From CAXBNB01 sp965267535 (GTDB taxonomy: Bacteria; Bacteroidota; Bacteroidia; Cytophagales; Cyclobacteriaceae), in the NCBI GenBank assembly GCA_965267535.1, contig OZ254082.1:1674001-1738000 (forward strand): 64,000 nucleotides of DNA, given 5' to 3'. The notes beneath the pieces are model-generated. The model worked only from the letters and a program-made list of their open reading frames with translations. It was not told the DNA's origin and did not search any database. Of the stretch, positions 1 to 9,039 are shown in pieces; positions within the stretch are counted from its first letter, which is position 1, and each line of letters begins with the position of its first letter. The translations under genes were made by a program, and so were the position numbers.

Positions 1-433
1 AAGTGATTTTTTCTGACCCGATCACGGCAATGAGCGCTGTGGCACCACCCGGAGGGTGAAGGGTGCGGCTGTACTGCATAGCTACGATAGAGAGCGATAC
101 TGCCGAAGCTGCGGCTAACCACTGTACCTGTCCCAGCCACTGAGAGCAAACTACACCTATAATGGCGCTGATTACATGCCCTCCGATGAGGTTTCTTGGC
201 TGTGCCAGTGGGCTTTGGATGGCTCCATATACCAGCACGCTGGTAGCTCCAAACGAACCGATAAGCAGTACGTTATCCGTATCGGTCAGCCACCGGCTCT
301 GAATAAACCCGATAAGCGCTATGCCAGTAAATGAGCCCAGAAACGACCAAAAAAGCTCGGTTTGATCGACCAGAGTTTCTTTGTAGATTACGTATTTGCT
401 TATCCTGTATCCTCTTTTTAGTTTTTCTTTCAT
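1..433 (-). CDS. HPP family membrane protein, C-terminus cut by the window edge
   Basis: Reading the minus strand from the ATG at 433 gives an open frame of 144 codons that runs off the window at base 1. It starts MKEKLKRGYR and has several hydrophobic segments. The decisive motif is LHPPGGATAL near residue 130, the signature that names the HPP family of integral membrane proteins; GSFGATSVLVYGAPQ-like small-residue helices (about residues 60-75) also fit. Related plant and cyanobacterial proteins have been linked to nitrite transport, but the role of bacterial single-domain members is not settled. The start is preceded by GGGAG a few bases upstream. Only the N-terminal part is visible, so any C-terminal CBS domain cannot be judged. 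Confidence 0.8.
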   Translation of the reverse strand, partial: MKEKLKRGYRISKYVIYKETLVDQTELFWSFLGSFTGIALIGFIQSRWLTDTDNVLLIGSFGATSVLVYGAIQSPLAQPRNLIGGHVISAIIGVVCSQWLGQVQWLAAASAVSLSIVAMQYSRTLHPPGGATALIAVIGSEKIT

Positions 434-520
434 ACTCCCAGAAAAAAATATCCGGCAAAGGTAGGATGCCTAACCAAGTGCCCCAAAAGGATAACCTGAA
501 AACCGTAATTTTTTATAGGG

Positions 521-1540
521 TTAATGGGGTGGGTATACGATTTTGACCAGCGATCCGTCTTGTAGTGGAGTGCCAAAGACCGGTTTGAAGTTTTGCCAGT
601 AAAAGGGCTGTATTTTGACCTGTCGGTTTTGCCATCCACCGCCTTTTATGCGGGTATGATGGTATACGATGTAGTCTTGTGTGCCTATTTTCAGAAACGA
701 CGGATGCCCCGGACTGATCACACAGTCGGTACCCTCAAATACCGGTTGCTCGTGCTTGATCCAAGCGTTGGGGAGTAGGGGGTTATCTCCGGTGAGTTCG
801 AGCAAACCCAGGCAGTAGTAGTCTGACCAGCTGCCGCTTGCCGAATACACGATGAAGACTTTGCCACTGTCTTGTATTACTTGTGGCCCTTCGTTGATGG
901 TGGGGAGTCCGTTTACTGCACCGCGCTTTTCCCACTCGTGGGTAGGAGCTGAAATGCGTCTGCGTGCCGAGCTTACGGTGGTAGGGTTGTCCATTTGGGC
1001 TATGTAGAGGTTTTGCTGTACGTTGGTATCGCCTTCCCATCCCGACCAAACAAAGTATAGTTGCTGGTTGAATACCAGTACAGTTCCGTCGATGGCCCAC
1101 TTGTCTGATTTGTCGCTGATTTTACCCAGGTATTGGAATGCATCGTCGATGTTGGTCGATGGTGTAGCCACTATGTGCATCCTATGGTTGGCATTGTGGC
1201 CATCGTCGGCAGCAAAATAGATGTACCACCGCCCCTGAATAAAATGCAGTTCAGGTGCCCATATATTTTTGGAATAGTGAGTGCCGGAGGGAGCCGTCCA
1301 TACGATTCTTTCGGGAGCGGAGGGCAGCTCAGCTATTTTGTCTACTACTTTGACGGCTATTCTGTCTCCTTTGGAGTAGCAGTAATAAAATCTACCCCTG
1401 TGCTGTGTGATCCAGGGGTCTGCTCCCTTTTTCAACAGTGGGTTTTTAATCAGTTCGATCGATGCAGATTGAGCATATCCAGCATGGGAAGCCCAGGTAA
1501 GGCCTGTAAGAACAAGCAGGATGAATGTAAGGTGTTTCAT
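521..1540 (-). CDS. Glycoside hydrolase family 43 (secreted)
   Basis: The protein has 339 residues from the chosen ATG. An in-frame upstream ATG at 1585 would put 15 polar residues before the signal peptide, so 1540 is preferred. Residues 1-24 form a Sec signal peptide ending at AGYAQ. The rest looks like a single five-bladed GH43 beta-propeller: ADPW with the general base at Asp41, WAPELHF at 94-100, the pKa-modulating Asp151 in AIDGT, and the general acid Glu217 in NEGPQ. GH43 enzymes remove arabinose, xylose or galactose units from plant or algal glycans; the exact substrate cannot be read here. It stands alone, with no SusCD pair beside it. Confidence 0.88.
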   Translation of the reverse strand: MKHLTFILLVLTGLTWASHAGYAQSASIELIKNPLLKKGADPWITQHRGRFYYCYSKGDRIAVKVVDKIAELPSAPERIVWTAPSGTHYSKNIWAPELHFIQGRWYIYFAADDGHNANHRMHIVATPSTNIDDAFQYLGKISDKSDKWAIDGTVLVFNQQLYFVWSGWEGDTNVQQNLYIAQMDNPTTVSSARRRISAPTHEWEKRGAVNGLPTINEGPQVIQDSGKVFIVYSASGSWSDYYCLGLLELTGDNPLLPNAWIKHEQPVFEGTDCVISPGHPSFLKIGTQDYIVYHHTRIKGGGWQNRQVKIQPFYWQNFKPVFGTPLQDGSLVKIVYPPH

Positions 1541-1674
1541 AGGTTGGTGTAAATAAAGTTCTAAAGTAGCAGAGAATGACAGCAACCTATGCCTGTATTA
1601 TGTCCTATCCTTTGCTCTTTGTAGCAAGTAGGTATAGGCGCAGAATTTACTCCCTCCGATGCGGAGGTAATTTC

Positions 1675-2466
1675 CTAAAAAAACGATTGGCTTTCGTGGC
1701 TGGCTTCTTCTGTCATCTGATGGGCGGTTTCTTTGCCCAGGTAGCGGTCTATCAGGTGGTGAGCCAGGTAGATGGCAGGGGTAAGGAGAATGGCTACTAC
1801 AAACTTGTAGATATAGTTGATTATGCCTACTGCAACTATTTGTCCCAGAGACCAGTTGCCAAACACGTAAAAAGCAATGCCCAGAACCACAAAACTGTCT
1901 ACAAACTGCGATACGAGGGTAGAGCCGGTAGCTCTTAGCCAGATCATTTTAGCGCCGGTGTATTTTCGTAGTTTTTGAAAAACAAACACATCGAGTAGCT
2001 GGCCTATGAGAAAGGCCGTAAGCGATCCGATAATAATGCCGAGCCCTTGTCTGAATATTTTTTTGAAAGCAAAATCGATATTGAAGGCGCTACCGTCGGG
2101 CCCGTGACTGTTTACATCGAGCCAGAATGCGGCCGGAGGCAGTATGGTAATGATGTAGATGACTACAAAGGCAAACGATATAAGCCCGGCAGTGAGGAAA
2201 CTTATTTTCTTTACTCCGCTTTTTCCAAAATACTCATTGATCACATCGGTGGTGATAAACACCACAGGCCAGAGTACCACACCTGCCGTAAGATTAAAGT
2301 CCAGAACAAATTCGCCCCAGAGGTGTATTTGTGCCGGGGGTACTCCCAGGGCGCTTTCTGCCGAAAATATTTTTACTCCTACCAGTTCGGCCAGTAGGGC
2401 ATTGGTGATAAAAATACCGGAAAGTACTAAAAAGAGATTGGTTTTACGGGTGTTGGCTGAGTTCAC
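1675..2466 (-). CDS. yhhQ: Queuosine precursor transporter (VUT/YhhQ family)
   Basis: A 263-residue integral membrane protein with about six to seven hydrophobic segments. The family pattern is visible in WPVVFITTDVINEYFGK (about 65-82), with its conserved acidic and Asn residues, and in the region RATGSTLVSQFVDSFVVLG (about 178-196), which carries the conserved Ser-Gln-Asp residues. E. coli YhhQ imports preQ0/preQ1 for queuosine synthesis. The C-terminal tail from about residue 245 is polar and Ser/Glu-rich. No preQ1 riboswitch is recognisable in the 78 bases between this gene and rnz upstream on the same strand; the two may be co-transcribed, which would join a tRNA-modification precursor importer with a tRNA 3' processing enzyme. 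Confidence 0.88.
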   Translation of the reverse strand: MNSANTRKTNLFLVLSGIFITNALLAELVGVKIFSAESALGVPPAQIHLWGEFVLDFNLTAGVVLWPVVFITTDVINEYFGKSGVKKISFLTAGLISFAFVVIYIITILPPAAFWLDVNSHGPDGSAFNIDFAFKKIFRQGLGIIIGSLTAFLIGQLLDVFVFQKLRKYTGAKMIWLRATGSTLVSQFVDSFVVLGIAFYVFGNWSLGQIVAVGIINYIYKFVVAILLTPAIYLAHHLIDRYLGKETAHQMTEEASHESQSFF

Positions 2467-2544
2467 GAATCGGATGTCTTTTCTACAAGTATATCAATAT
2501 GGGAGTGATTCACAAAGCGGGCTCCCTTTTTTTGCAGGACAGCC

Positions 2545-3465
2545 TTATGCTTCACCTACCGTAAAGGTGCGGCCCTCTATGGCCAGCTGGGCATTGGCAA
2601 ACACTTCGCGGGTTTCCTCTATTACGGGTTGCAGGTCTTTGTAGCGGGTAGAAAAATGCCCGATAATGAGCTGGTCGGCTTGTGCCAGATGGGCGAGCTG
2701 GCCGGCTTGTCGGGTAGTGGAGTGGTAGGTGTTTGCGGCTCTTTCCTGCATGTCCATCATAAAAGTAGCCTCGTGGTAGAGGAGACTTACTCCTTTGATT
2801 TGCTCTGCTATGGCCTCATTGTAGCGGGTGTCGGAGCAGTAGGCGTACGAATGAGAAGGGTGAGGATTCAGGGTTACTTCTTCGTTTTTGAGTACTACCT
2901 GACCTTTGCTGTTTTTGAGGTCATACCCGTTTTTTAGTTTGATGATGTCCAGTGGAGATAGATTGTCGGGGATTTTGTTTTTATTAATCCGTCGTTTTTT
3001 TGGTTTTTCCTGAAACAGAAAACCGGAACAGTTGACCCGGTGATCGAGGGGAATAGTGTGAACGGTCAGGTTGTCGTTTTCCATGATCATTTCGGATACA
3101 CCGGGTGTCCACTCTTTGAAAATAATCTTATAGTTGAGGCAGGTTTCGGAGTATTTCAGTTGCAGTGTGATGATTTCCATCAGGCCGGGAGGGCCATGCA
3201 AGGTCAGGTCTTTTTTGCGCCCATAGAGGTGCATAGATGATATTAACCCCATGAGGCCGTAGTAGTGGTCCCCGTGCAGGTGACTGATCAGGATGTGGTT
3301 GATCCTGTTGGCCTTGATGTTGTATTTTTTTAGCTGCAGCTGCGTGCCTTCCCCACAGTCAATCAAAAACGAATGATGCATGACGGTGAGAAACTGGGCT
3401 GTCTGATGGCGCTGATGCGCCGGCACAGCAGCATTGGAACCTAATATGGTAAGGGCTATGGGCAA
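2545..3465 (-). CDS. rnz: Ribonuclease Z
   Basis: A 306-residue metallo-beta-lactamase-fold nuclease that cleaves the 3' trailer from tRNA precursors. The motif H62-L-H64-G-D66-H67 binds the two zinc ions, the N-terminus LTILGSNAAVP is the usual RNase Z opening, and HEATF (about 231) plus GHFSTRY (about 269) supply the later metal ligands. The start is TTG at 3465 (complement of caa); no ATG lies in frame nearby, and the family's N-terminal strand begins exactly here, so the TTG is accepted. The length is normal. It lies 30 bases downstream of the STAS gene on the same strand. Confidence 0.92.
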   Translation of the reverse strand: MPIALTILGSNAAVPAHQRHQTAQFLTVMHHSFLIDCGEGTQLQLKKYNIKANRINHILISHLHGDHYYGLMGLISSMHLYGRKKDLTLHGPPGLMEIITLQLKYSETCLNYKIIFKEWTPGVSEMIMENDNLTVHTIPLDHRVNCSGFLFQEKPKKRRINKNKIPDNLSPLDIIKLKNGYDLKNSKGQVVLKNEEVTLNPHPSHSYAYCSDTRYNEAIAEQIKGVSLLYHEATFMMDMQERAANTYHSTTRQAGQLAHLAQADQLIIGHFSTRYKDLQPVIEETREVFANAQLAIEGRTFTVGEA

Positions 3466-3495
3466 ATGAAAGCAGGTGTAGGGCTAATGATGGTA

Positions 3496-3873
3496 TTATT
3501 CTCCTTCGTCCATCAGGCCATTTTCGATTTCGGCCAAAAATACCGCATCTACGGCTTCTTCTACTGTAGGCAGTATCATGAGCACCTTGTCGAGCTGCGA
3601 TATGTTGATCAGCTTCATCGCATGATCTGATACATTGGTAAGGATAAACACGCCGTTGCTTTCTGTGAATGTGCGGTGGCCTACCAGCAGAGCGCTCAAC
3701 CCCGAAGAGTCGATGTATTTTACATTAGACAGGTCTATGATCAGGTGCTGCACACCTTGCCCCTGAATGGCCGTCAGTTCGGACTTGAGTTCGGGGGAAA
3801 TGGTAGAATCCAGCTTTTCGTTTTCTATAGTTATGGTGTTGTATTTGTCTTGTCTGTCTATTGAGTATTTCAT
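3496..3873 (-). CDS. STAS-domain anti-sigma-factor antagonist-like protein
   Basis: A 125-residue single STAS domain starting MKYSIDRQ; a longer frame from 3909 would add 12 polar residues and is not preferred. The core LIIDLSNVKYIDSSGLSALL (about 44-63) carries the phosphorylatable serine position (Ser56 or Ser57) typical of SpoIIAA/RsbV-like antagonists. Such proteins bind anti-sigma kinases or act in envelope transport systems. No partner kinase is adjacent, so the partner is unknown. A good -7 element (TAAATTTG, 3914 down to 3907) lies about 34 bases upstream of the start. The C-terminus is acidic. Confidence is high for the fold and low for the pathway. Confidence 0.85.
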   Translation of the reverse strand: MKYSIDRQDKYNTITIENEKLDSTISPELKSELTAIQGQGVQHLIIDLSNVKYIDSSGLSALLVGHRTFTESNGVFILTNVSDHAMKLINISQLDKVLMILPTVEEAVDAVFLAEIENGLMDEGE

Positions 3874-3962
3874 AAGTAGGTTATTTTGTTGCTTTTCAAA
3901 GCACCTCAAATTTAACTATTTTTTGCCTTTTGCTTGCAGTACAGGTCTTTTGTAGGGAGATT

Positions 3963-4901
3963 TTATCCCAGGTAATTTAATACATTTTGTTTGATTCTGC
4001 CGGCTATATCGTCGGTCTGGCTTTTTTCGAAGGTTTCTCCGGTTATTTTTTCGTACAGTTCAATGTAGCGCTCTGAGATGGATGCCACTTTTTCAGGAGT
4101 CATTTCGGGTATTGTTTGTCCTTCTTTGCCCTGAAAGCCTTCAGAAATAAGCCACTGGCGTACAAACTCTTTGGAGAGCTGTCGTTGTGGCTGGTCGGCA
4201 TCCTGTAGTTCGGCATAGGTGTCTTTGTAAAAATACCGCGAAGAATCCGGTGTATGTATTTCGTCTATGAGTATAATTTCACCATCAAACATCCCAAACT
4301 CATACTTGGTGTCAACCAGTATAAGGCCTCTTTCGGCAGCTATGGCTGTACCTCGCTCAAAGAGCTTGTAGGTGTAATCTTCCAGTTTTTCGTAGAGCGA
4401 TTCTTCTACTATACCCTGAGCTATTATTTCTTCGCGAGATATGTCTTCGTCGTGCCCCTCTGTGGCCTTGGTAGAAGGTGTGATAATAGGTCGTGGGAGT
4501 TTGTCGTTTTCTTTCAGCCCCTCTGGTAATGTTACGCCGCAGAGTGTGCGTTTGCCGGCTTTGTATTCGCGGGCAGCATGACCGGCCAGATATCCCCTGA
4601 TCACCATTTCTACGGCAAAGGGTTTGCAGGCTTTGCCTATGGTCACATTAGGGTCGGGTACAGCTTCTACCCAGTTGGGTACTATGTCTTTGGAGGCTTC
4701 TAAAAACTTAGCAGCTATTTGATTGAGCACTTGCCCTTTGTAGGGTATGGGCTCGGGTAATATTACATCAAAAGCGGATATTCGATCACTGGCTATCATT
4801 ACCAGTTTTTCTCCTATGGTATATACATCTCGTACTTTTCCCCCGTACCTGTTGGTTTGTCCGGGAAATTGAAAATCGGTGGTTTTTATCGCATTGGTCA
4901 T
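3963..4901 (-). CDS. purC: SAICAR synthase (phosphoribosylaminoimidazole-succinocarboxamide synthase)
   Basis: The 312-residue protein catalyses ATP-dependent condensation of CAIR with aspartate in purine synthesis. The glycine-rich GGKVRDVY (about 20-27), ASDRISAFD (38-46), VEMVIRGYLAG (about 95-105) and ITPSTKATEGHDE (about 140-152) are the conserved ATP- and CAIR-binding segments. The length of about 310 residues matches the longer yeast-like type, common in Bacteroidota, rather than the about 240-residue E. coli type. It stands alone without other pur genes. A perfect -7 element lies only five bases in front of the ATG (see promoter entry). Confidence 0.95.
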   Translation of the reverse strand: MTNAIKTTDFQFPGQTNRYGGKVRDVYTIGEKLVMIASDRISAFDVILPEPIPYKGQVLNQIAAKFLEASKDIVPNWVEAVPDPNVTIGKACKPFAVEMVIRGYLAGHAAREYKAGKRTLCGVTLPEGLKENDKLPRPIITPSTKATEGHDEDISREEIIAQGIVEESLYEKLEDYTYKLFERGTAIAAERGLILVDTKYEFGMFDGEIILIDEIHTPDSSRYFYKDTYAELQDADQPQRQLSKEFVRQWLISEGFQGKEGQTIPEMTPEKVASISERYIELYEKITGETFEKSQTDDIAGRIKQNVLNYLG

Positions 4902-5061
4902 GGCGCCAAAATTAGGAATATAATTTTTATTATTGGGAATGCTCTTTGTTTTATAATAGGCTATGCTGAGAAAGTCTCAGGTATGATTGTTACACAGCGG
5001 CTTATGCAGTAGATAAATGGCTATGCTTTTGTTTTTGCATGCCAGGTAGGCAAGCGGCAGA
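4902..5061. other. 160-base gap between purC and the MORN gene
   Basis: Apart from the purC -7 element nothing definite is seen. Both flanking genes point to the minus strand, so the MORN-gene transcript ends and the purC promoter starts here. There is a short interrupted repeat, ctgagaaagtctcag (about 4969-4983), which could form a small hairpin but has no T-tract. Confidence 0.3.
4907..4914 (-). promoter_or_regulatory. -7 promoter element (TAATTTTG) abutting purC
   Basis: On the minus strand TAATTTTG matches the Bacteroidota consensus TAnnTTTG exactly and is separated from the purC ATG (4901-4899) by only five bases. No TTTG/TTG is found at the normal 19-21 base distance upstream. If used, transcription would begin at or within a base or two of the start codon, giving a leaderless or near-leaderless message. 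Confidence 0.4.
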
Positions 5062-6375
5062 TTAGGGTTGCAACAATCGCCCTAATTTGTATTTTTCTGT
5101 TTTTTCGGGTTTGCCTTTTTTGTCGAAGTATTTCCACTCGCCATGCATCATGTTGCGTGCGTACTGTCCCTGAATGGCTACACGGTCGTTTTTGTGGTAT
5201 TTGGTGTATGGGCCTTCCAGTCTGTCAAACTTATAGGTAAAGATCTCTGTAGGTTTTCCGTCGCTTTGATAACGTATTTCCTGACCATTTTTTTTGCCCT
5301 TGAGAAAGTTTTCCCGTTGAGTAACCTGTCCTTTTTCGTTGTAGGTGAGTCGCTCGCCTTCCAGTTTGTTTAGCACGTAGGTTTCTTCTGTTTTTATTTT
5401 TCCTTTTTGAAAGTAGTAGCGCCACGTGCCGGTTTTCAGGTCGTTTGTGTATTGTTTTTCAGCTGTCAGGTTGCCGTCGCTATCGTATTCTTTTATCACC
5501 CGGTCTTTTTCCTCATTGTCATAGTCTATGAGGGTTTTTAGTTTGCCGTTGGGGTAGTAAGTTTTGTTTTCACCTGTTTTGTAGTTGTTCACTATGTTGA
5601 GGTCTTTTTCTATCGACCCGTCGGGATAGTAGGAAATGATATTGCCGTTGAGGGCCCCTCGCCGGTAGTTGCCCGCAGTTTGTAACTGGCCGTTTTCATA
5701 GTATTTTTTGTAGTAGCCCTCTTTGGATCCATTGCGTTGAAATGCCTCATTGCTGAGCTGGCCATTGGGGTAGTAGGAGCGAATAAACCCATCGAGAACG
5801 GCATTGTTGTACTCGAGTTCAGACTTGAGTGTACCCGATTCGTAGTAGGTACGGTTGGGGCCATGTTGCTTTCCGTTTACATAGGCTATTTCTTCTTTTA
5901 GTTTGCCATTGGGATAGTATTCTTTTACCCACCCGTTGGGCATTCCTTTTTCAAATTGCGTGGTGTTTTTCACCGTGCCGTCAGGGAAATAGGTAGTTAG
6001 TGTGCCGGTCAGCGTGTCGTTTTTAAATGTGCCCTGCTGTATGAGTTGGTTGTCCTGGTTAAATACCTTGGTTTCGCCCTCTCTTAACCCGTCGACATAG
6101 GTAGTGATGCGCTGGAGGGTGCCGTTGGGGTAAAAGTTTTTAAATGTGCCGTTGCGGGTTCCTGTATCATAAGACCCTTTTACTACTACATTGCCCTGCA
6201 GGTCGTATGCGAGGTAGTCGCCATGGATTTTAGCACTGTCGTTATCTACGATGAAATACTCCTCTCTGATCTTACTGGCATCCTGAGGGTGGTATTTCGT
6301 GATTTTAGTTTGTGCAAATACGGGTAATACCAACAGGAACAAAAGGCCGGTGAGCCAGGTAGTTTTATACATCAT
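5062..6375 (-). CDS. Secreted MORN-repeat (MORN_2 type) protein
   Basis: The 437-residue protein has a Sec signal peptide (hydrophobic stretch about 6-20, cleavage after VFAQ) followed almost entirely by about 16 imperfect repeats of about 23 residues with the pattern G-x-x-x-x-Y-Y-P-N-G-x-L-x-x-x-x-x-Y-x-x-G. These are MORN-variant repeats, as in the family annotated as YwqK antitoxin-like; here the protein is exported and no toxin gene is nearby, so an antitoxin role is unlikely. Such proteins are common in Bacteroidota, with unknown ligands. Two adjacent ATG codons (6375 and 6372) can serve as start. The repeats end with the protein; no anchoring or T9SS domain is seen. Confidence 0.85.
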   Translation of the reverse strand: MMYKTTWLTGLLFLLVLPVFAQTKITKYHPQDASKIREEYFIVDNDSAKIHGDYLAYDLQGNVVVKGSYDTGTRNGTFKNFYPNGTLQRITTYVDGLREGETKVFNQDNQLIQQGTFKNDTLTGTLTTYFPDGTVKNTTQFEKGMPNGWVKEYYPNGKLKEEIAYVNGKQHGPNRTYYESGTLKSELEYNNAVLDGFIRSYYPNGQLSNEAFQRNGSKEGYYKKYYENGQLQTAGNYRRGALNGNIISYYPDGSIEKDLNIVNNYKTGENKTYYPNGKLKTLIDYDNEEKDRVIKEYDSDGNLTAEKQYTNDLKTGTWRYYFQKGKIKTEETYVLNKLEGERLTYNEKGQVTQRENFLKGKKNGQEIRYQSDGKPTEIFTYKFDRLEGPYTKYHKNDRVAIQGQYARNMMHGEWKYFDKKGKPEKTEKYKLGRLLQP

Positions 6376-6461
6376 AATAGACAGGTCTGGTTTTATGTAG
6401 GACTTCTATGCTGTTACAAACGCACTTGGCGAAAAAAGATTATGATTAGAAAACGGCAAAA

Positions 6462-7640
6462 TTATAATTTTTCGATAACGATAGCTGAAGCTCCTCCGCC
6501 ACCGTTGCAAATGCCTGCTACTCCCAGCGAGGCATTGTTGTGTTCGAGTACAGAGTGCAGGGTAGTAACTATACGCGCACCGGAGCACCCCAGTGGGTGT
6601 CCCAGAGCTACCGCGCCTCCAAAGGCATTTACTTTATTTGGGTCTAGTTCGAGTTCGCGGTTGTTGGCGATAGCTACTGCTGCAAATGCCTCATTGATTT
6701 CAAAGAAGTCCACATCGTTTTTAGTTACTCCGGCATGATTCATGGCTTTGGGTATGGCCAGCGAGGGTGCAGTGGTAAACCATAGCGGATCCTGAGCAGC
6801 ATCGGCAAATCCGCGGATTTTAGCCAGTGGCTTTAGTCCCATACTTTTCATTTTAGCTTCGCTCATTAGCACCAGTGCGGAAGCACCATCGTTGATAGTA
6901 GATGCATTGGCTGCTGTTACAGTACCTTCTTTATCAAATACTGGTCTTAGTTGAGGTATTTTTTCAAACTTTACATTTTTATACTCCTCATCTTCAGTCA
7001 GGATGACTGGATCGCCTTTGCGTTGAGGTATTTCCACAGGTATTATTTCATTCTTAAACTGTCCTGCTGCAGTAGCAGCTGCTACCCGCTTGTAGGAGTT
7101 GATGGCGTATTCATCCTGCTCTTCCCGTGTTATTTTCATTTCCCGGGCAGTATTTTCTGCACAGTTGCCCATCGGAAATCCGTTGTACGCCTCCCATAAT
7201 CCGTCGTGCATTAGCCCGTCTACGAGTTGTCCATGGCCGTAGGTGTACCCCTGTCGGGCTTTCGGTACATAATAGGGCACATTCGACATGCTTTCCATTC
7301 CTCCGGCCACAATTGTATCCGCCTGTCCCAGCATGATTGATTGTGCTCCCAGCATGATAGCTTTCATGCCCGAGGCACATACCTTGTTTATGGTAGTGCA
7401 GGGTGTTTGTGTGCCTATACCTGCGCCGAGTGCTGCCTGACGGGCAGGAGCTTGTCCCAGATTGGCTGAAATGACATTGCCCATCAATACTTCTTCAATA
7501 TGTGAGGGATCCAGTGAGATTTTATCAAGTGCACCTTTGATGGCTGCTGTGCCCAGTTGGGTAGCTGATAGTGAGGATAAAGATCCTCCAAAACTTCCTA
7601 TGGGTGTGCGAACGGCTGATACTATGTATACATCTTGCAT
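6462..7640 (-). CDS. Acetyl-CoA C-acetyltransferase (thiolase)
   Basis: A 392-residue biosynthetic-type thiolase. Cys88 in NKVCASGMKAI is the acylated nucleophile, NEAFAA (about 318) carries the conserved Asn, His348 lies in GHPLGCSGAR, and Cys378 in CNGGGG is the acid/base. Spacing and length match acetoacetyl-CoA thiolases of the AtoB/PhaA/ThlA type, but sequence alone does not separate acetoacetyl-CoA formation from degradation. There is no operon partner. A -7 element TACATTTG (7674 down to 7667) lies 26 bases upstream of the start. Confidence 0.93.
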   Translation of the reverse strand: MQDVYIVSAVRTPIGSFGGSLSSLSATQLGTAAIKGALDKISLDPSHIEEVLMGNVISANLGQAPARQAALGAGIGTQTPCTTINKVCASGMKAIMLGAQSIMLGQADTIVAGGMESMSNVPYYVPKARQGYTYGHGQLVDGLMHDGLWEAYNGFPMGNCAENTAREMKITREEQDEYAINSYKRVAAATAAGQFKNEIIPVEIPQRKGDPVILTEDEEYKNVKFEKIPQLRPVFDKEGTVTAANASTINDGASALVLMSEAKMKSMGLKPLAKIRGFADAAQDPLWFTTAPSLAIPKAMNHAGVTKNDVDFFEINEAFAAVAIANNRELELDPNKVNAFGGAVALGHPLGCSGARIVTTLHSVLEHNNASLGVAGICNGGGGASAIVIEKL

Positions 7641-7840
7641 AACGAATGTGGGTTTAGTGTCTTACGCAAATGTATATAAGAGCTGCGCAAATTGCTCTTC
7701 GAAATTCAACAAAGCCGCGACATAAGGTTGTAAAGCCGGCATATGTTCGGATTTTATTCTCTAATGTCTAGCTGGAAATAGGGGTAAGTAGGAAAATAGC
7801 TTCCGCTCCAGTATTTTGCGGGCAGATAGAATGCAACAAA

Positions 7841-8953
7841 ATGAAGATCAATAGAAAGAAATATTTACTGAGGTTATTTGTAGCAGGAGTTTGTATCCTG
7901 CCATGCGGTCATACGCTTTGGGCTCAAAATGCAGACACTCTCAGACTAATGTTTGTAGGTGATATTATGGGGCACGACTCGCAAATCAATGCTGCTTATG
8001 ATTCCAATCGGGACACTTACGACTACTCCGGCGTGTTTGAAAAAGTGAAGCCGCTCTTTAGTACAGCAGACGTAGTTGTTGCCAACCTGGAAGTCACATT
8101 GGCCGGCCCTCCTTTTAAAGGATATCCTCAGTTTTCTTCGCCTGATGAATTGGCTGTAGCTGCACAGCAAAGTGGGATAGATGTGCTGGTGACGGCCAAT
8201 AATCACACGTGTGATCGCCGTAAGCAAGGGATACTGCGTACACTCGATGTGCTTGACTCTTTGCAAATTCCTCATACGGGTTCTTTTCGTTCTCCTGAGG
8301 AGCGTAATGACAACAACCTGCTACTGGTCGAGCAAAACAACATTCGGGTTGGTCTGTTAAACTACACCTATGGCACCAACGGTATTCCTGTGCCATCACC
8401 CACTGTGGTAAACCGGATCGACTGGAAACAAATGGCTGAAGATATAGCTGCCAGTAAAGCACTGAAGCTCGACAAGCTAATCGTGGTTTTGCATTGGGGA
8501 AAAGAATACCAATCGCACCCTGATGAAGGGCAGGAAAAGCTGGCTGCTTACCTGTTTGACAAAGGGGCAGATGTTATCATTGGGGCTCACCCTCATGTTT
8601 TGCAGCGGATGGAATACCATTCCGATGATCAGGGTGATAAATTGATAGCCTACTCGTTGGGAAATTTTGTGTCCAACCAGCGTGTAAGAAAGCGCGATGG
8701 AGGTGCTTTGGTTAGTTTTGAGCTGGTGAAAAAGGATTCTCTTACCCGTATTGTCAGTCCCGGCTACCATTTGATATGGGTAAACAAGCCTTTAGTGGAG
8801 GGTAGGAAAACGTTTCAGGTAGTGCCGGGCAAGAGCGTGGAGGAAGACGCATACCGTGGACTTTCGGATGCGGCACGTCAGGAATTTGAAATTTTCATGA
8901 GTGATTCCAGAAAGCTACTCAATGCAGAAAACATAGGAGTGCCCGAAAAGTAA
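7841..8953 (+). CDS. CapA family protein (PgsA-like, metallophosphatase fold), secreted
   Basis: A 370-residue protein with a Sec signal peptide (about 1-28, ending LWAQ). The body carries the CapA/PgsA pattern: MFVGDIMGHD (about 37-46), VVANLEVTL (about 80-88), DVLVTANNHTCDR (about 111-123), VVLHWGKEY (about 213) and IGAHPHVLQ (about 243). CapA domains belong to the calcineurin-like phosphoesterases and are linked to poly-gamma-glutamate or capsule synthesis, though many single copies in Bacteroidota have no known polymer. No capB/capC neighbours are present, so the role is open. It is encoded alone, in front of the ECF sigma gene. Confidence 0.85.
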   Translation: MKINRKKYLLRLFVAGVCILPCGHTLWAQNADTLRLMFVGDIMGHDSQINAAYDSNRDTYDYSGVFEKVKPLFSTADVVVANLEVTLAGPPFKGYPQFSSPDELAVAAQQSGIDVLVTANNHTCDRRKQGILRTLDVLDSLQIPHTGSFRSPEERNDNNLLLVEQNNIRVGLLNYTYGTNGIPVPSPTVVNRIDWKQMAEDIAASKALKLDKLIVVLHWGKEYQSHPDEGQEKLAAYLFDKGADVIIGAHPHVLQRMEYHSDDQGDKLIAYSLGNFVSNQRVRKRDGGALVSFELVKKDSLTRIVSPGYHLIWVNKPLVEGRKTFQVVPGKSVEEDAYRGLSDAARQEFEIFMSDSRKLLNAENIGVPEK

Positions 8954-8980
8954 CTCACACGGTTGATTCGCCGGTCATTG

Positions 8981-9039
8981 ATAAAAAAATAAAAAAAGTT
9001 TTTTCAGCGTGGGGGGTACTCTTCAGAGCGGTGTATTTA
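8981..9039 (+). promoter_or_regulatory. A-tract plus GTGGGGGGTA-N10-CGGTGTATTTA element upstream of the first ECF sigma gene
   Basis: An A7-T-A7 tract (8984-8998) is followed by GTGGGGGGTA (9009-9018), ten variable bases, and CGGTGTATTTA (9029-9039). The two fixed blocks, with identical spacing, recur at 9877-9907 directly in front of the fecR gene. Two fixed blocks at constant spacing resemble an ECF sigma promoter (-35/-10). The simplest reading is that the sigma factor drives its own gene and fecR. The element is seen directly; its use as a promoter is inferred. Confidence 0.5.

Noticed and set aside
2467..2544. preQ1 riboswitch upstream of the queuosine precursor transporter
   Set aside because: The 78-base gap to rnz lacks the preQ1 aptamer hairpin and the A-rich tail.
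5062..6375. MORN protein as an antitoxin of a toxin-antitoxin pair
   Set aside because: It has a secretion signal, is alone, and the adjacent genes are purC and a thiolase.
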